A stretch of 11,033 bases of DNA from Phoronis pallida. Lineage: Eukaryota; Phoronida; Phoronidae. The DNA is taken from positions 1 to 11,033 of the forward strand of contig JAOXYC010218350.1 in the NCBI GenBank assembly GCA_028565715.1, given 5' to 3'. The position numbers and the translations under genes were made by a program. This document shows, piece after piece, positions 6,301 to 11,033 of the stretch. Every line of letters begins with the position of its first letter. The first letter of the stretch is position 1. The notes under the pieces were generated by a model. It was not told the origin of the DNA. It searched no databases and saw only the letters and a list, made by a program, of their open reading frames with translations.

Positions 6301-9280
6301 CAGTGCTAACATTATGCTAGGAAGCAGTATTGGTTCCTACCATTATGCCAGAAAAATCAAAGTGATTTTACGATTGGGGCTAAACACATTGGAAAAATAC
6401 GTTTTTCTCAAATAATTTCCGTCAAGATTTGAATTCCAATAAGAAAAATATGTTTAATGAAGGGATCCCAGATATAAATATATTTGGCAATGTTCTTGTT
6501 TGGAATTCAAATCTTGATTTTTTTGAGAGAAACATATTTTTCAAATGTGTTTAGCTATGAATTGTGTGCCAAAGACATCACATATTTGATCAAAATATAA
6601 AAACTGTTAAATTGATTTTGTTTGCATAATGATAGCACTGCAGACCATCTTAGAGAACATTCAGAAATAGTTGCCTATACCTTTACCCCTCGAAGACCAG
6701 TCTGGTTAATAGTTGGTGGTTATAGTTCTATACTAAATTACAAGGGGGGATATCAATACGTGGCAGGATTTCAAAACTCTATGGCCGGATAGCAAAACGC
6801 TGTGGCAGGACCTCAAACTATTTGTTCGGACTTCACAAACCCAATGCCCGTGCCTCAAAACCCAATACCCGGACTTCAAAACACTATGCCCGGACCTACA
6901 ACACGACGCCCCGACAAATTATAGACCGTGTCCCTGACAATCACCGAACACTCTGACAATCACCGAACACTTTTAACACCGAACTGTTTTGACAAACTTG
7001 TTAACAGAGTTCGAATTTGTGGTTGGAATTTTATATAATTTTACATGGACCCCCAAACCCGATGGCCGTGGATCAAACACGACGGCCGGACTTCATGACA
7101 ATGTTTACCGAGGCAAGCGAAAGTATATCCGAGTTTAGCAACGAGCGAACACTTTTAAAAGTCAATAGCTGAGCCAAATAAAGACAAACTTCAGTTGTTT
7201 GATGTTGAAATCAGACATTTTGAACGTACTTCAATCAAACTGATCAAGAATAAATGGACAATCGCCTTCAACCAAACCCGTTTACAAGAACTTAATTCTA
7301 ATCTTGATGATGATATAACATAATCATAAGACAATGGTGAATGGATGGTCACCTGTGTGTGTCCCACAACAGCATCTCTGTAAGAACTAAGAGTCTCGTA
7401 ACCAGAAACGAGTTTCTTCACATCTGGATGTGCCTACAAAGAAACAAAACTATCAAATACATTGTAGAGTAACTTATGTCCATGTCGACATCACGAATTA
7501 GATAGAACTGTGATGGACATTTTACAATAATAGAACTGACGAGACAAAGCGTTTGACTTACTGCGCCAGTTTGATTTGTCTCGTGTTCAACACGTGTTAC
7601 GTCAGCTGGGGCACTACTTGTCCTTTTACGACAAATTCCGTCATTTGTTGGCGAAGACAGGGAAAGAGTATCTGGATTTGATGCTGCCTCATCTAGTTTG
7701 TCATTCTTCTTTTCAGCAGAACCAATGTTGGTGGACCTAAATAAAATAAAAGTAAACGGATTTACACAATCATAAGAGTTCAACAGAAAAGGGGTTAGAA
7801 AATTGATTTTTCTCGAATGCAATGATTGCAATGGAAATGCGATCTTTAGCACATTGAAAGTAAAATCATCAATTAGGGGAAAAGTTCACCTGACTGTGGT
7901 AAATATTAATCGAATAGAGTTCGTTTGACACAGTCACTTACTTTAAAATTGTTCGAAATTTTGCAAAGATCGTCCGCCATTTTTGTCAAGCACTGTGAGA
8001 ATGAGGCTGGCGGGAAACTGCAGCGACACCAGTTGATGAATTGTTTTTTTAAGATGGAATCATAAACGTGGTCCAATTGGTATTGACCAACGTCCCTATT
8101 CATACAATCATTTCCATGCATTCTGATGTGTATGCTTTCCTTAATCCAACGAAAACATCTGAACACATTTTTCATTAGTCAGCAAGAACTGATCATACCA
8201 CTTCATCAAATCATATAATTAATTGGGATGATTCAAAAAATTATAAACAGAGATAATGATCGCAACAAACGTTGGATTAAGGAAAGCATACGCATCAGAA
8301 TGTATAGAAACAATTGTATGAATAGCCAGGGACGTTGGTCAATACCAATTGGACAACGTTTATTCCATCTTAAAGAAACAATCCATCAACTCAACACCTG
8401 GTGTCGCTGCAGTTTCCAGCCAGCCTCATTCTCACAGTGCTTGACAAAGATGGCGGACGATCATTGAAACATTTCGCACAATTTTAAAGTAAATGACTGC
8501 GTCAAATTAACTTTATTCGATTAAAATCATAAAGTTTTACCTTTCCAACTGATCATCAAAATGTTGAATGCCTTTTTGAAAATCCTTTTTCGATAGCTCC
8601 ACAGTAACTACGTTCGCCTCGTTTATACTACGGGATCCTACAGCGCCAGCTAATCCTTGACAATCCAACACTGTCGTCAGCTTATCTGACAGATCGTCGC
8701 TTCGAACCGATTTATACAGCTGCTGCAGAGCATCTTTATTCGTAGTCAAAGTAGAGCATATGATTTCATCAGTTACGAGTTCGAACGTTATTATGGTGAC
8801 AGTTTCGTAGTTTTTCGAGAAAAATCCATTGATCGTTTCTTCTTTTTTCTGCAGAAACTTCACAAACTTCTTCAGCACGTTCTCGTCTTGAACAAGTCGG
8901 CTAGATTTGCCTCCATCCTTTGACACACTCAGTGTCAGCAGCAGTTTAAACTCTGAAAGAAAACTTAACAATTTCCTAACAACTATAACATTTTTGGTCC
9001 TAAAAGTCAAGTTGTGCAATAATGATTACGTAATAAATGTAGCCGCTGTCATCGATATTTTCCCTGGTATACAAACAATAGGGAAAAATTCAACACAATG
9101 CAAATAATACCCGTCGAAATTAAATCAAAGTAATTCAACCAAACAAACGTATCCAAGCTCATTGTAAATAGGCTATCAGTTATTAAGATAACAGTTTTTT
9201 TCATGATGTTGTATGTCACATGTACGAAACTTTTCCAATTGAATATTTTCTTGAACCATAAGCTCACCGTATGGATCCAT
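1..9280 (-). CDS. RNF213: RNF213-like giant AAA+ ATPase / E3 ubiquitin ligase, N-terminal ~2063 residues (spliced, partial)
   Basis: Gene-level model joining seven coding pieces: 9280-9268, 8952-8541, 7736-7562, 7433-7353, 6091-5966, 5669-3670 and 3384-1. All introns are GT/AG and phases agree throughout (1, 2, 0, 0, 0, 2), giving 2063 codons plus two bases without a stop. RNF213 is a cytosolic dynein-like AAA+ machine with an E3 module that ubiquitinates proteins and bacterial LPS and acts at lipid droplets and in antimicrobial defence (known of the family). Seen here: a carbohydrate-binding-like part (about residues 235-350), a helical arm and stalk, the motif DLVTGHKNAKK near residues 988-998, and a P-loop around K1852 in the AAA region. 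Vertebrate RNF213 reaches its AAA core several hundred residues later, so this N-arm is shorter. The RING and RZ finger would lie beyond position 1. Family assignment is from recognition of the sequence, not a database search. Confidence 0.88.
3385..3669 (-). other. Intron 7 (285 bp)
   Basis: Phase 2 intron with donor GTAATT and acceptor AATTTACTTTGTTTCAG. An in-frame TAA immediately follows the donor (3668-3666), which confirms the splice. No other content seen. Confidence 0.7.
3670..5669 (-). CDS. RNF213: RNF213-like gene, exon 7: rest of carbohydrate-binding-like region and helical N-arm (residues 270-936)
   Basis: 2000-bp exon: acceptor CCTTTTACAG|ACTGTAAAG, donor TATTCCAG|GTAATT. It starts TVKKRFCVYIPHSIRKK. 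About residues 318-350 (IYFTDLDISLDVDPEVSYNY, VIWYKKSR) match the end of the CBM20-like fold, where RNF213 typically has 'IPYKYVVYxKK'. The rest is almost wholly alpha-helical with leucine-rich amphipathic stretches, as expected for the RNF213 N-arm that packs beside the AAA core. Fragments such as WLECIPYLFPFLTAKEVM and EDIVQCWEFFLGRVGYVSDE are strongly hydrophobic/acidic helices. No catalytic motif. The exon ends with two bases of R936. Confidence 0.85.
5670..5965 (-). other. Intron 6 (296 bp)
   Basis: Phase 0 intron with donor GTATGT and acceptor TTTTTTCCTTTTACAG. AT-rich. The frame of exon 7 stays open for 31 codons into the 3' part of this intron, up to an ATG at 5762, but that part is transmembrane-like only because of the poly-T/pyrimidine tract. 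Nothing else seen. Confidence 0.65.
5966..6091 (-). CDS. RNF213: RNF213-like gene, exon 6: start of the carbohydrate-binding-like region (residues 228-269)
   Basis: 126-bp exon between acceptor TTTACTATTTCAG|ACT and donor CCAAAT|GTATGT, exactly 42 codons, phase 0 at both ends. It encodes TPKLQITTESRIVIRGPP and on to REETRLDSMVPN. The RIVIRGPP strand, a hydrophobic/aromatic patch (TYPPAF) and the following 'R-E-E-T-R-L-D' segment fit the first strands of the starch-binding-like (CBM20-type) fold that RNF213 proteins carry in their N-arm (known of the family, assignment here inferred). Found by reading the minus strand; it is too short to stand out as an ORF. Confidence 0.72.
6268..6673. repeat. 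Imperfect palindrome of about 400 bp (foldback / MITE-like)
   Basis: Several blocks of the left half recur inverted in the right half around one centre near 6470. Inner block 6379-6439 pairs with 6500-6555, including an identical 18-base run (6422-6439 with 6500-6517). Outer block 6268-6320 (AACTATTTCTGATAG..., GGTCTACAGTGCTAACATTATGC) pairs with about 6621-6673. The stretch between the blocks is more diverged. The loop is about 50 bp. No coding capacity and no clear target-site duplication. Confidence 0.8.
6761..6907 (+). repeat. Degenerate 21-bp minisatellite, seven units
   Basis: Seven consecutive 21-base units starting TGGCAGGATTTCAAAAC (6761), with approximate consensus TGCCCGGACTTCAAAACNCNA, keep strict 21-bp spacing despite many substitutions. 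An eighth decayed unit begins at 6908 (GCCCCGAC). The period equals seven codons, but stops occur in the repeats, so coding is unlikely. Confidence 0.8.
6934..6971 (+). repeat. Perfect tandem duplication of a 19-bp unit
   Basis: CTGACAATCACCGAACACT occurs twice back to back with no mismatch (6934-6952 and 6953-6971). A decayed third piece (ACACCGAACTGTTTTGAC) follows. The lack of differences suggests a recent duplication. Confidence 0.85.
7047..7101 (+). repeat. Outlying copies of the 21-bp minisatellite unit
   Basis: Units GGACCCCCAAACCCGATGGC(C) (7047-7067), a 20-base copy (7068-7087) and a partial GGACTTCATGAC (7088-) match the rotated consensus of the 6761-6907 array. They are separated from it by about 140 bp of unrelated sequence, implying an interrupted or once larger array. 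Confidence 0.55.
7353..7433 (-). CDS. RNF213: RNF213-like gene, exon 5: small symmetric exon (residues 201-227)
   Basis: 81-bp exon between acceptor TTTGTAG|GCA and donor CACACAG|GTGACC, exactly 27 codons. It encodes AHPDVKKLVSGYETLSSYRD and seven more residues. Phase 0 on both sides, so it can be skipped without breaking the frame. The donor GTGACC is the weakest in the gene. No recognisable motif. Supported by perfect phase agreement with exons 4 and 6. Confidence 0.6.
7434..7561 (-). other. Intron 4 (128 bp)
   Basis: Phase 0 intron with donor GTAAGT and acceptor TTTCTTTGTAG. Too short to hold other elements; none seen. Confidence 0.65.
7562..7736 (-). CDS. RNF213: RNF213-like gene, exon 4: polar linker (residues 142-200)
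   Basis: 175-bp exon: acceptor TTTATTTAG|G, donor GGCGCA|GTAAGT. One base completes R142, followed by exactly 58 codons, so the exon ends in phase 0. The peptide is rich in Ser, Thr, Asn, Asp and Glu with a basic patch ICRKRTSS (176-183). It looks disordered, a hinge between the N-terminal domain and the carbohydrate-binding-like region. Serines in SLSSP (167-171) and KRTSSAP (179-185) could be phosphorylated (inference). Confidence 0.7.
7909..8175 (-). pseudogene. Fragment resembling the C-terminal tail of a retroelement reverse transcriptase / GIY-YIG protein (left copy)
   Basis: An open minus-strand frame includes WIKESIHIRMHGNDCMN followed by RDVGQYQLDHVYDSIL. The pattern 'KEAIxIRxxxxxMNRDxGxYxLSHxYD' is one I know from the extreme C-terminus of invertebrate retroelement proteins, often after a GIY-YIG nuclease. 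No RT or nuclease catalytic region is present, so this is a 5'-truncated remnant. It sits inside intron 3 on the same strand as the host gene. Confidence 0.5.
8266..8467 (+). pseudogene. Second, frameshifted copy of the same retroelement tail (right copy)
   Basis: The plus-strand frame reads RWIKESIRIRMYRNNCMN and then leaves the family pattern because of a frameshift. It returns to WCRCSFQPASFSQCLTKMAD, which matches the left copy's WCRCSFPPASFSQCLTKMAD. Same start and same end as the left copy but opposite strand. Not expected to be expressed as a protein. Confidence 0.5.
8541..8952 (-). CDS. RNF213: RNF213-like gene, exon 3: N-terminal adaptor-like domain (residues 5-142)
   Basis: 412-bp exon between acceptor CTTTCAG|AG and donor GGAAAG|GTAAAA, open in one frame. 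It encodes residues 5-141 and two bases of R142. Two parts are visible: a helical stretch (about 25-50, LVQDENVLKKFVKFLQKK) and a beta/alpha part (about 54-136) with alternating hydrophobic strands (ETVTIITFELVTDEII, then ANVVTVELSKKDF near 117-129) around the helix DALQQLYKSVRSDDLSDKL (78-96). This pattern recalls the TRADD-N-like modules found in many invertebrate immune-type proteins, where a strand is followed by a 'LWxxYxSGxL' helix. The call is tentative. An uncharacterised domain is the alternative. No equivalent domain is known to me at the start of vertebrate RNF213. Confidence 0.7.
8953..9267 (-). other. Intron 2 (315 bp)
   Basis: Phase 1 intron with donor GTGAGC and acceptor TTTTCTTTCAG. 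An ATG upstream of exon 3 at 9019 is in frame with it, but that Met lies inside the intron and is not needed once exon 2 is recognised. No other content seen. Confidence 0.6.
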
Positions 9281-9356
9281 TTCGATTCAGCTATCTATGC
9301 GCTTAAAAGGAGGACCTTCTCAACATGGCTCATCTTGCTTCATATTAGAACTCAAT
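9268..9356 (-). CDS. RNF213: RNF213-like gene, exon 2: 5' UTR end and start codon (coding 9268-9280)
   Basis: Acceptor TGCGCTGTTTCAG| ends at 9357 and donor ACG|GTGAGC begins at 9267. The coding part is ATG GAT CCA TAC G (9280-9268), encoding M-D-P-Y plus one base. The next exon starts with AG, completing GAG (E), so the protein begins MDPYEFKLLLTLSV. The start was chosen because the ATG has a good context (CGAAATGG), an in-frame TGA lies two codons upstream, the donor phase fits exactly, and exon 3 contains no methionine at all in frame. The rest of the exon (9281-9356) is 5' UTR with three short upstream ORFs. Confidence 0.7.
9295..9343 (-). promoter_or_regulatory. Three overlapping short upstream ORFs in the 5' UTR
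   Basis: Minus-strand ATGs at 9343, 9333 and 9326 open frames of 7, 12 and 7 codons, stopping at 9320 (TGA), 9295 (TAG) and 9303 (TAA). All end before the main ATG at 9280. Such clusters usually lower translation of the main ORF and can make it stress-responsive (known principle). The effect here is inference and depends on this exon being the true leader. Confidence 0.45.
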
Positions 9357-10870
9357 CTGAAACAGCGCAAATAATGTTCAGTAGTAGATTTGAGTAATAA
9401 GCAAGAAAAAGTGAAATAAATTATTTGCTGTGTGATTCAAGAGTCAATATCATTCTTCTTTTCAAAAAAACAAGCTATTTCGTTTGAATTTTAAAAACAC
9501 AGTGCGGGACGATTTCGTTGTTTGCACACTGATGAAAGACAAGGTCCGACACTGCTGTTATTTTATTGAAAAAATCGGTTATTTTTAACTAAATTACCGT
9601 ATTCTCCCTAATTAGCGCCCCTGCCCCTACATAAGCGCCCCCAAGCTGTTTTCAGAATGTGCTGGTCTGCTGGAATAAACGCCCCCCCCCCCCTGCGACT
9701 TAAATTTTCACCAACTTACCTTGTTTTCCTTATCCGAAACCTGACATCAAACATTTTTTTTTGTAACTAACAAGTAATTCGAATAACAACCATGTTCCTT
9801 GAGTGTGTTTCTTTTATTTAGTTTCAAGTGTAAAACATTTATTTTGAAAATGAACACTTCCGTTGCTCGCTCAAATGGGCTAGTTCATTATTACAGACGT
9901 GTGAATCCTGCAAATTTCTTCCAAATAAGCGCCCCCCCCCCCTTTTTCCGACTTCTTCAGTTGCCAAACGCCCGGGGCGCTTATACGGTAAAACTAATTG
10001 GGAGGAGACTGAAGATGCAATAACTCTGTTGGTTGGATTTTCCATTGTCTCACGAACAGGCGTACACAATTATGTTTGTATTAGTTAATTGTTGACAAAG
10101 TTATTGCAGTTCAAACAGGGACCCATTTATAAACACTCCATATTTTGTAATGACGTTGTGTTAAAAGCCCGGTTTAAAACCTCCTAAACTAACTAAGCAA
10201 CCGGTCATTATCAAAATCGGGGGACGACCGCGATTTCCTACATGCAGGTAGCTAGGGCATAGCCTACTGTTTATATTGTTGTCGAAACCGCAGGGGTTTC
10301 TCGACTTTTTGAAGGGTGGCTTTTTAAAGCTCACTTTTGAAGAAAAATGCAACTCACCAGATTTTAAAAGTCACGGCAAAAATAATTAGTTATAGCCTAC
10401 AGCAAAATATTCAGTTCTGGTAACTTTCTCAAACACGTACATGTACCCCCACCCTTTCGAATGATCAACACTTAGGCCTACACTGGCTACAGTGCAACAA
10501 TTGAGCCCATTTCCCCGGGCCCATTTAATAAATCAACAGGTACAGTATGCCTACAGGTGTCACCGACTGTGGATCGCCTGTGTGGGTAAATGAACGGTAA
10601 GCTGGTAAGTGGCCCGGGGTAAGTGGACTATTTAATTTAGTCGCCCGCCATACACAATTGAATAAAAATGCATGACTAAAGAGAATACAATATCGGAGAA
10701 TACTCAGAATACATAAACCTGCCTGAGCGCTTGACTGACTTGAGGTCACGTGTAGCGGTACTGACGGGTACTGTTAACTGACTTAGGACACTTAGGTAGG
10801 CTACTCGACTCGCCGCTGTCACCTCCACGGTCAGTCTAACACTCTATGTCACTCAATCTAACTTACTTAC
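9357..10870 (-). other. Intron 1 (1514 bp), noncoding
   Basis: Bounded by donor CAG|GTAAGTAAGT at 10870 and acceptor TGTTTCAG ending at 9357. It holds the poly-C MITE-like element (9596-9989), four GCCTAC motifs between 10262 and 10554, and a small direct repeat of GGTAAGTGG-like sequence around 10600-10630. I see no convincing coding exon here. Short open frames in it lack compatible splice sites or phase. Other donor-like sites exist (near 9719 and 10358) and are discussed as rejected. Confidence 0.5.
9596..9989. mobile_element. Nonautonomous poly-C / 'TAAGCGCCCC' repeat element (MITE-like)
   Basis: The stretch is flanked by inverted ACCGTAT ends: ACCGTAT at 9596-9602 and ATACGGT at 9983-9989. 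Each end is followed inward by AGCGCCCC. The inside has several more copies of (A)TAAGCGCCCC or AAACGCCCC, with C-runs of 12 (9682-9693) and 11 (9932-9942). It has no transposase-like coding capacity. Similar poly-C repeats are common in marine invertebrate genomes (general recollection, family name not asserted). A clear target-site duplication is not visible. AACTAAATT on the left and AAACTAATT on the right are only similar. Confidence 0.55.
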
Positions 10871-10943
10871 CTGCAGGGAGTATTCAAAATCAAACGTCTG
10901 CTTCCGTGTTAACGACGTTCATAAACTTGGCGTTAACGCAAAC

Positions 10944-10949
10944 CGCCCA
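10944..10949 (-). promoter_or_regulatory. GC-box-like hexamer GGGCGG in the leader region
   Basis: The minus strand reads GATGGGCGGTTTGCG here, containing an Sp1-type GGGCGG core. An initiator-like TCAGTG lies just upstream (minus strand, 10958-10954 region). Either could belong to a TATA-less promoter. No TATA box is visible at a suitable distance. Weak evidence from short motifs only. Confidence 0.2.
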
Positions 10950-11008
10950 TCGTCACTGAGAGTGAGACTTTTCGAAGAAATGCTAACGTGACTGCTAAAC
11001 AATGCAAC

Positions 11009-11033
11009 GGGAAATTTCCACAAAATGATGTCA
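11009..11033. promoter_or_regulatory. NF-kB-like palindrome plus ATF/CRE-like octamer
   Basis: On the plus strand GGGAAATTTCC sits at 11009-11019 (its core GGAAATTTCC is a perfect 10-bp palindrome), and TGATGTCA sits at 11026-11033, the reverse complement of the CRE/ATF variant TGACATCA. They are separated by six bases. Both lie upstream of the leader-exon donor. If transcription starts within about 10950-11000 they would be proximal promoter elements. Rel-type and ATF-type sites are typical of immune-gene promoters (known), but single short motifs occur by chance. Confidence 0.3.

Larger units (their letters stand above)
6092..7352 (-). other. Intron 5 (1261 bp), repeat-rich
   Basis: Phase 0 intron with donor GTGACC and acceptor TTTACTATTTCAG. 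It contains a 21-bp minisatellite (6761-6907) with outlying units (7047-7101), a perfect 2 x 19-bp repeat (6934-6971) and an imperfect palindrome (6268-6673). No coding exon seen. Confidence 0.6.
7908..8527. repeat. Large inverted repeat (arms ~7908-8151 and ~8270-8527) made of a retroelement tail
   Basis: The left arm read on the minus strand and the right arm read on the plus strand are copies of one sequence. They start together at CGTTGGATTAAGG (8151-8139 and 8270-8282) and end together at ATTCGATTAA. A 30-base run is identical (7982-8011 versus 8419-8448), followed after one mismatch by ATGGCGGACGATC in both. The spacer is about 118 bp. The right copy has small indels that shift its reading frame in the middle. 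Confidence 0.85.
7737..8540 (-). other. Intron 3 (804 bp), mostly a retroelement-derived palindrome
   Basis: Phase 2 intron: donor GTAAAA, acceptor TTTATTTAG. Most of it is the inverted duplication described separately (7908-8527). Nothing else recognisable, apart from an AT-rich tract next to the acceptor. Confidence 0.6.
10871..11033 (-). other. Putative 5' leader (untranslated) exon of the RNF213-like gene, partial
   Basis: The minus strand shows an excellent splice donor, CAG|GTAAGTAAGT, with the exon ending at 10871 and the GT at 10870-10869. Upstream sequence runs to the window edge. ATGs in it open only very short frames, and in the frame needed to join the downstream coding exons there is a TGA five codons before the junction, so the exon is noncoding as modelled. 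The transcription start is not determined. It could lie inside this stretch or beyond 11033. Pairing with the acceptor at 9357-9359 is inference. Confidence 0.5.

Noticed and set aside
6761-6907. The 21-bp array as a coding heptapeptide repeat
   Set aside because: The period is seven codons, but stops such as TGA and TAG interrupt the frames I checked and no splice sites frame the array.
7191-7352. Continuation of the exon 5 frame below 7353 (VTIHSPLSYDY...)
   Set aside because: The frame runs into intron sequence and a stop at 7191. Splicing at CACACAG|GTGACC gives phase 0, which fits exon 6 exactly.
7920-7945. Cryptic donor AAA|GTAAGTGAC inside the left palindrome arm, suggesting an exonised retroelement piece in intron 3
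   Set aside because: No matching acceptor with a compatible phase was evident, and skipping it gives perfect phase between exons 3 and 4.
8956-9019. Methionine at 9019 as the protein start for exon 3
   Set aside because: This part of the ORF crosses the acceptor tract TTTTCTTTCAG, and a start exon (9268-9280) with exactly fitting phase and good ATG context was found upstream.
9719-9790. Strong donor AAG|GTAAGTT near 9719 preceded by an ATG (MFDVRFRIRKT) as an alternative first coding exon
   Set aside because: It ends in phase 2. Joined to exon 3 (which needs phase 1) the frame hits stops at once. It also lies within the poly-C element.
10359-10450. Donor-like CTG|GTGAGT near 10358 on the minus strand
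   Set aside because: In the phase required by exon 3 there is a TGA a few codons before the donor with no ATG after it. It could at most be an alternative noncoding exon, for which there is no further support.
10161-10749. Short minus-strand ORFs of 63 and 74 codons
   Set aside because: No recognisable domain, no compatible splice signals, and location within a repeat-bearing intron. Most likely chance ORFs.

Overview
The window is eukaryotic nuclear DNA, most likely from an invertebrate animal. It has spliced coding exons with GT/AG borders, AT-rich introns full of repeats, and one very large gene that fills most of the minus strand. Poly-C 'TAAGCGCCCC' elements, retroelement scraps and GCCTAC-type short repeats suggest a marine invertebrate, perhaps a deuterostome such as an echinoderm or hemichordate. 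That placement is a guess from texture, not from a marker gene.

I can place one protein-coding gene: the 5' part of an RNF213-like giant AAA+ ATPase / E3 ubiquitin ligase, read from high to low coordinates. I rebuilt it exon by exon. Every junction has GT/AG borders and every reading phase agrees: a 5' leader exon (10871 to beyond the window), exon 2 with the start codon (9268-9356, ATG at 9280-9278), then exons 8541-8952, 7562-7736, 7353-7433, 5966-6091, 3670-5669 and 1-3384. The joined reading frame gives 2063 complete codons plus two bases and is still open at position 1, so the rest of the AAA+ core and the ubiquitin ligase half lie outside the window.

In protein order there is an N-terminal domain of about 140 residues that looks like an innate-immune adaptor module (TRADD-N-like, tentative). 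A polar linker follows, then a carbohydrate-binding-like segment, a long helical N-arm and stalk, a degenerate first AAA unit, and an AAA unit with a P-loop but no standard Walker B glutamate.

The introns carry most of the non-genic structure: a 21-bp minisatellite and a roughly 400-bp palindrome (intron 5), a roughly 620-bp inverted duplication of a retroelement tail (intron 3), and a poly-C MITE-like element (intron 1). The leader exon region at the right edge holds an NF-kB-like palindrome next to an ATF/CRE-like octamer, which would suit an immune gene. Exon 2 has three short upstream ORFs before the start codon. No RNA genes, CRISPR arrays or bacterial features were seen.
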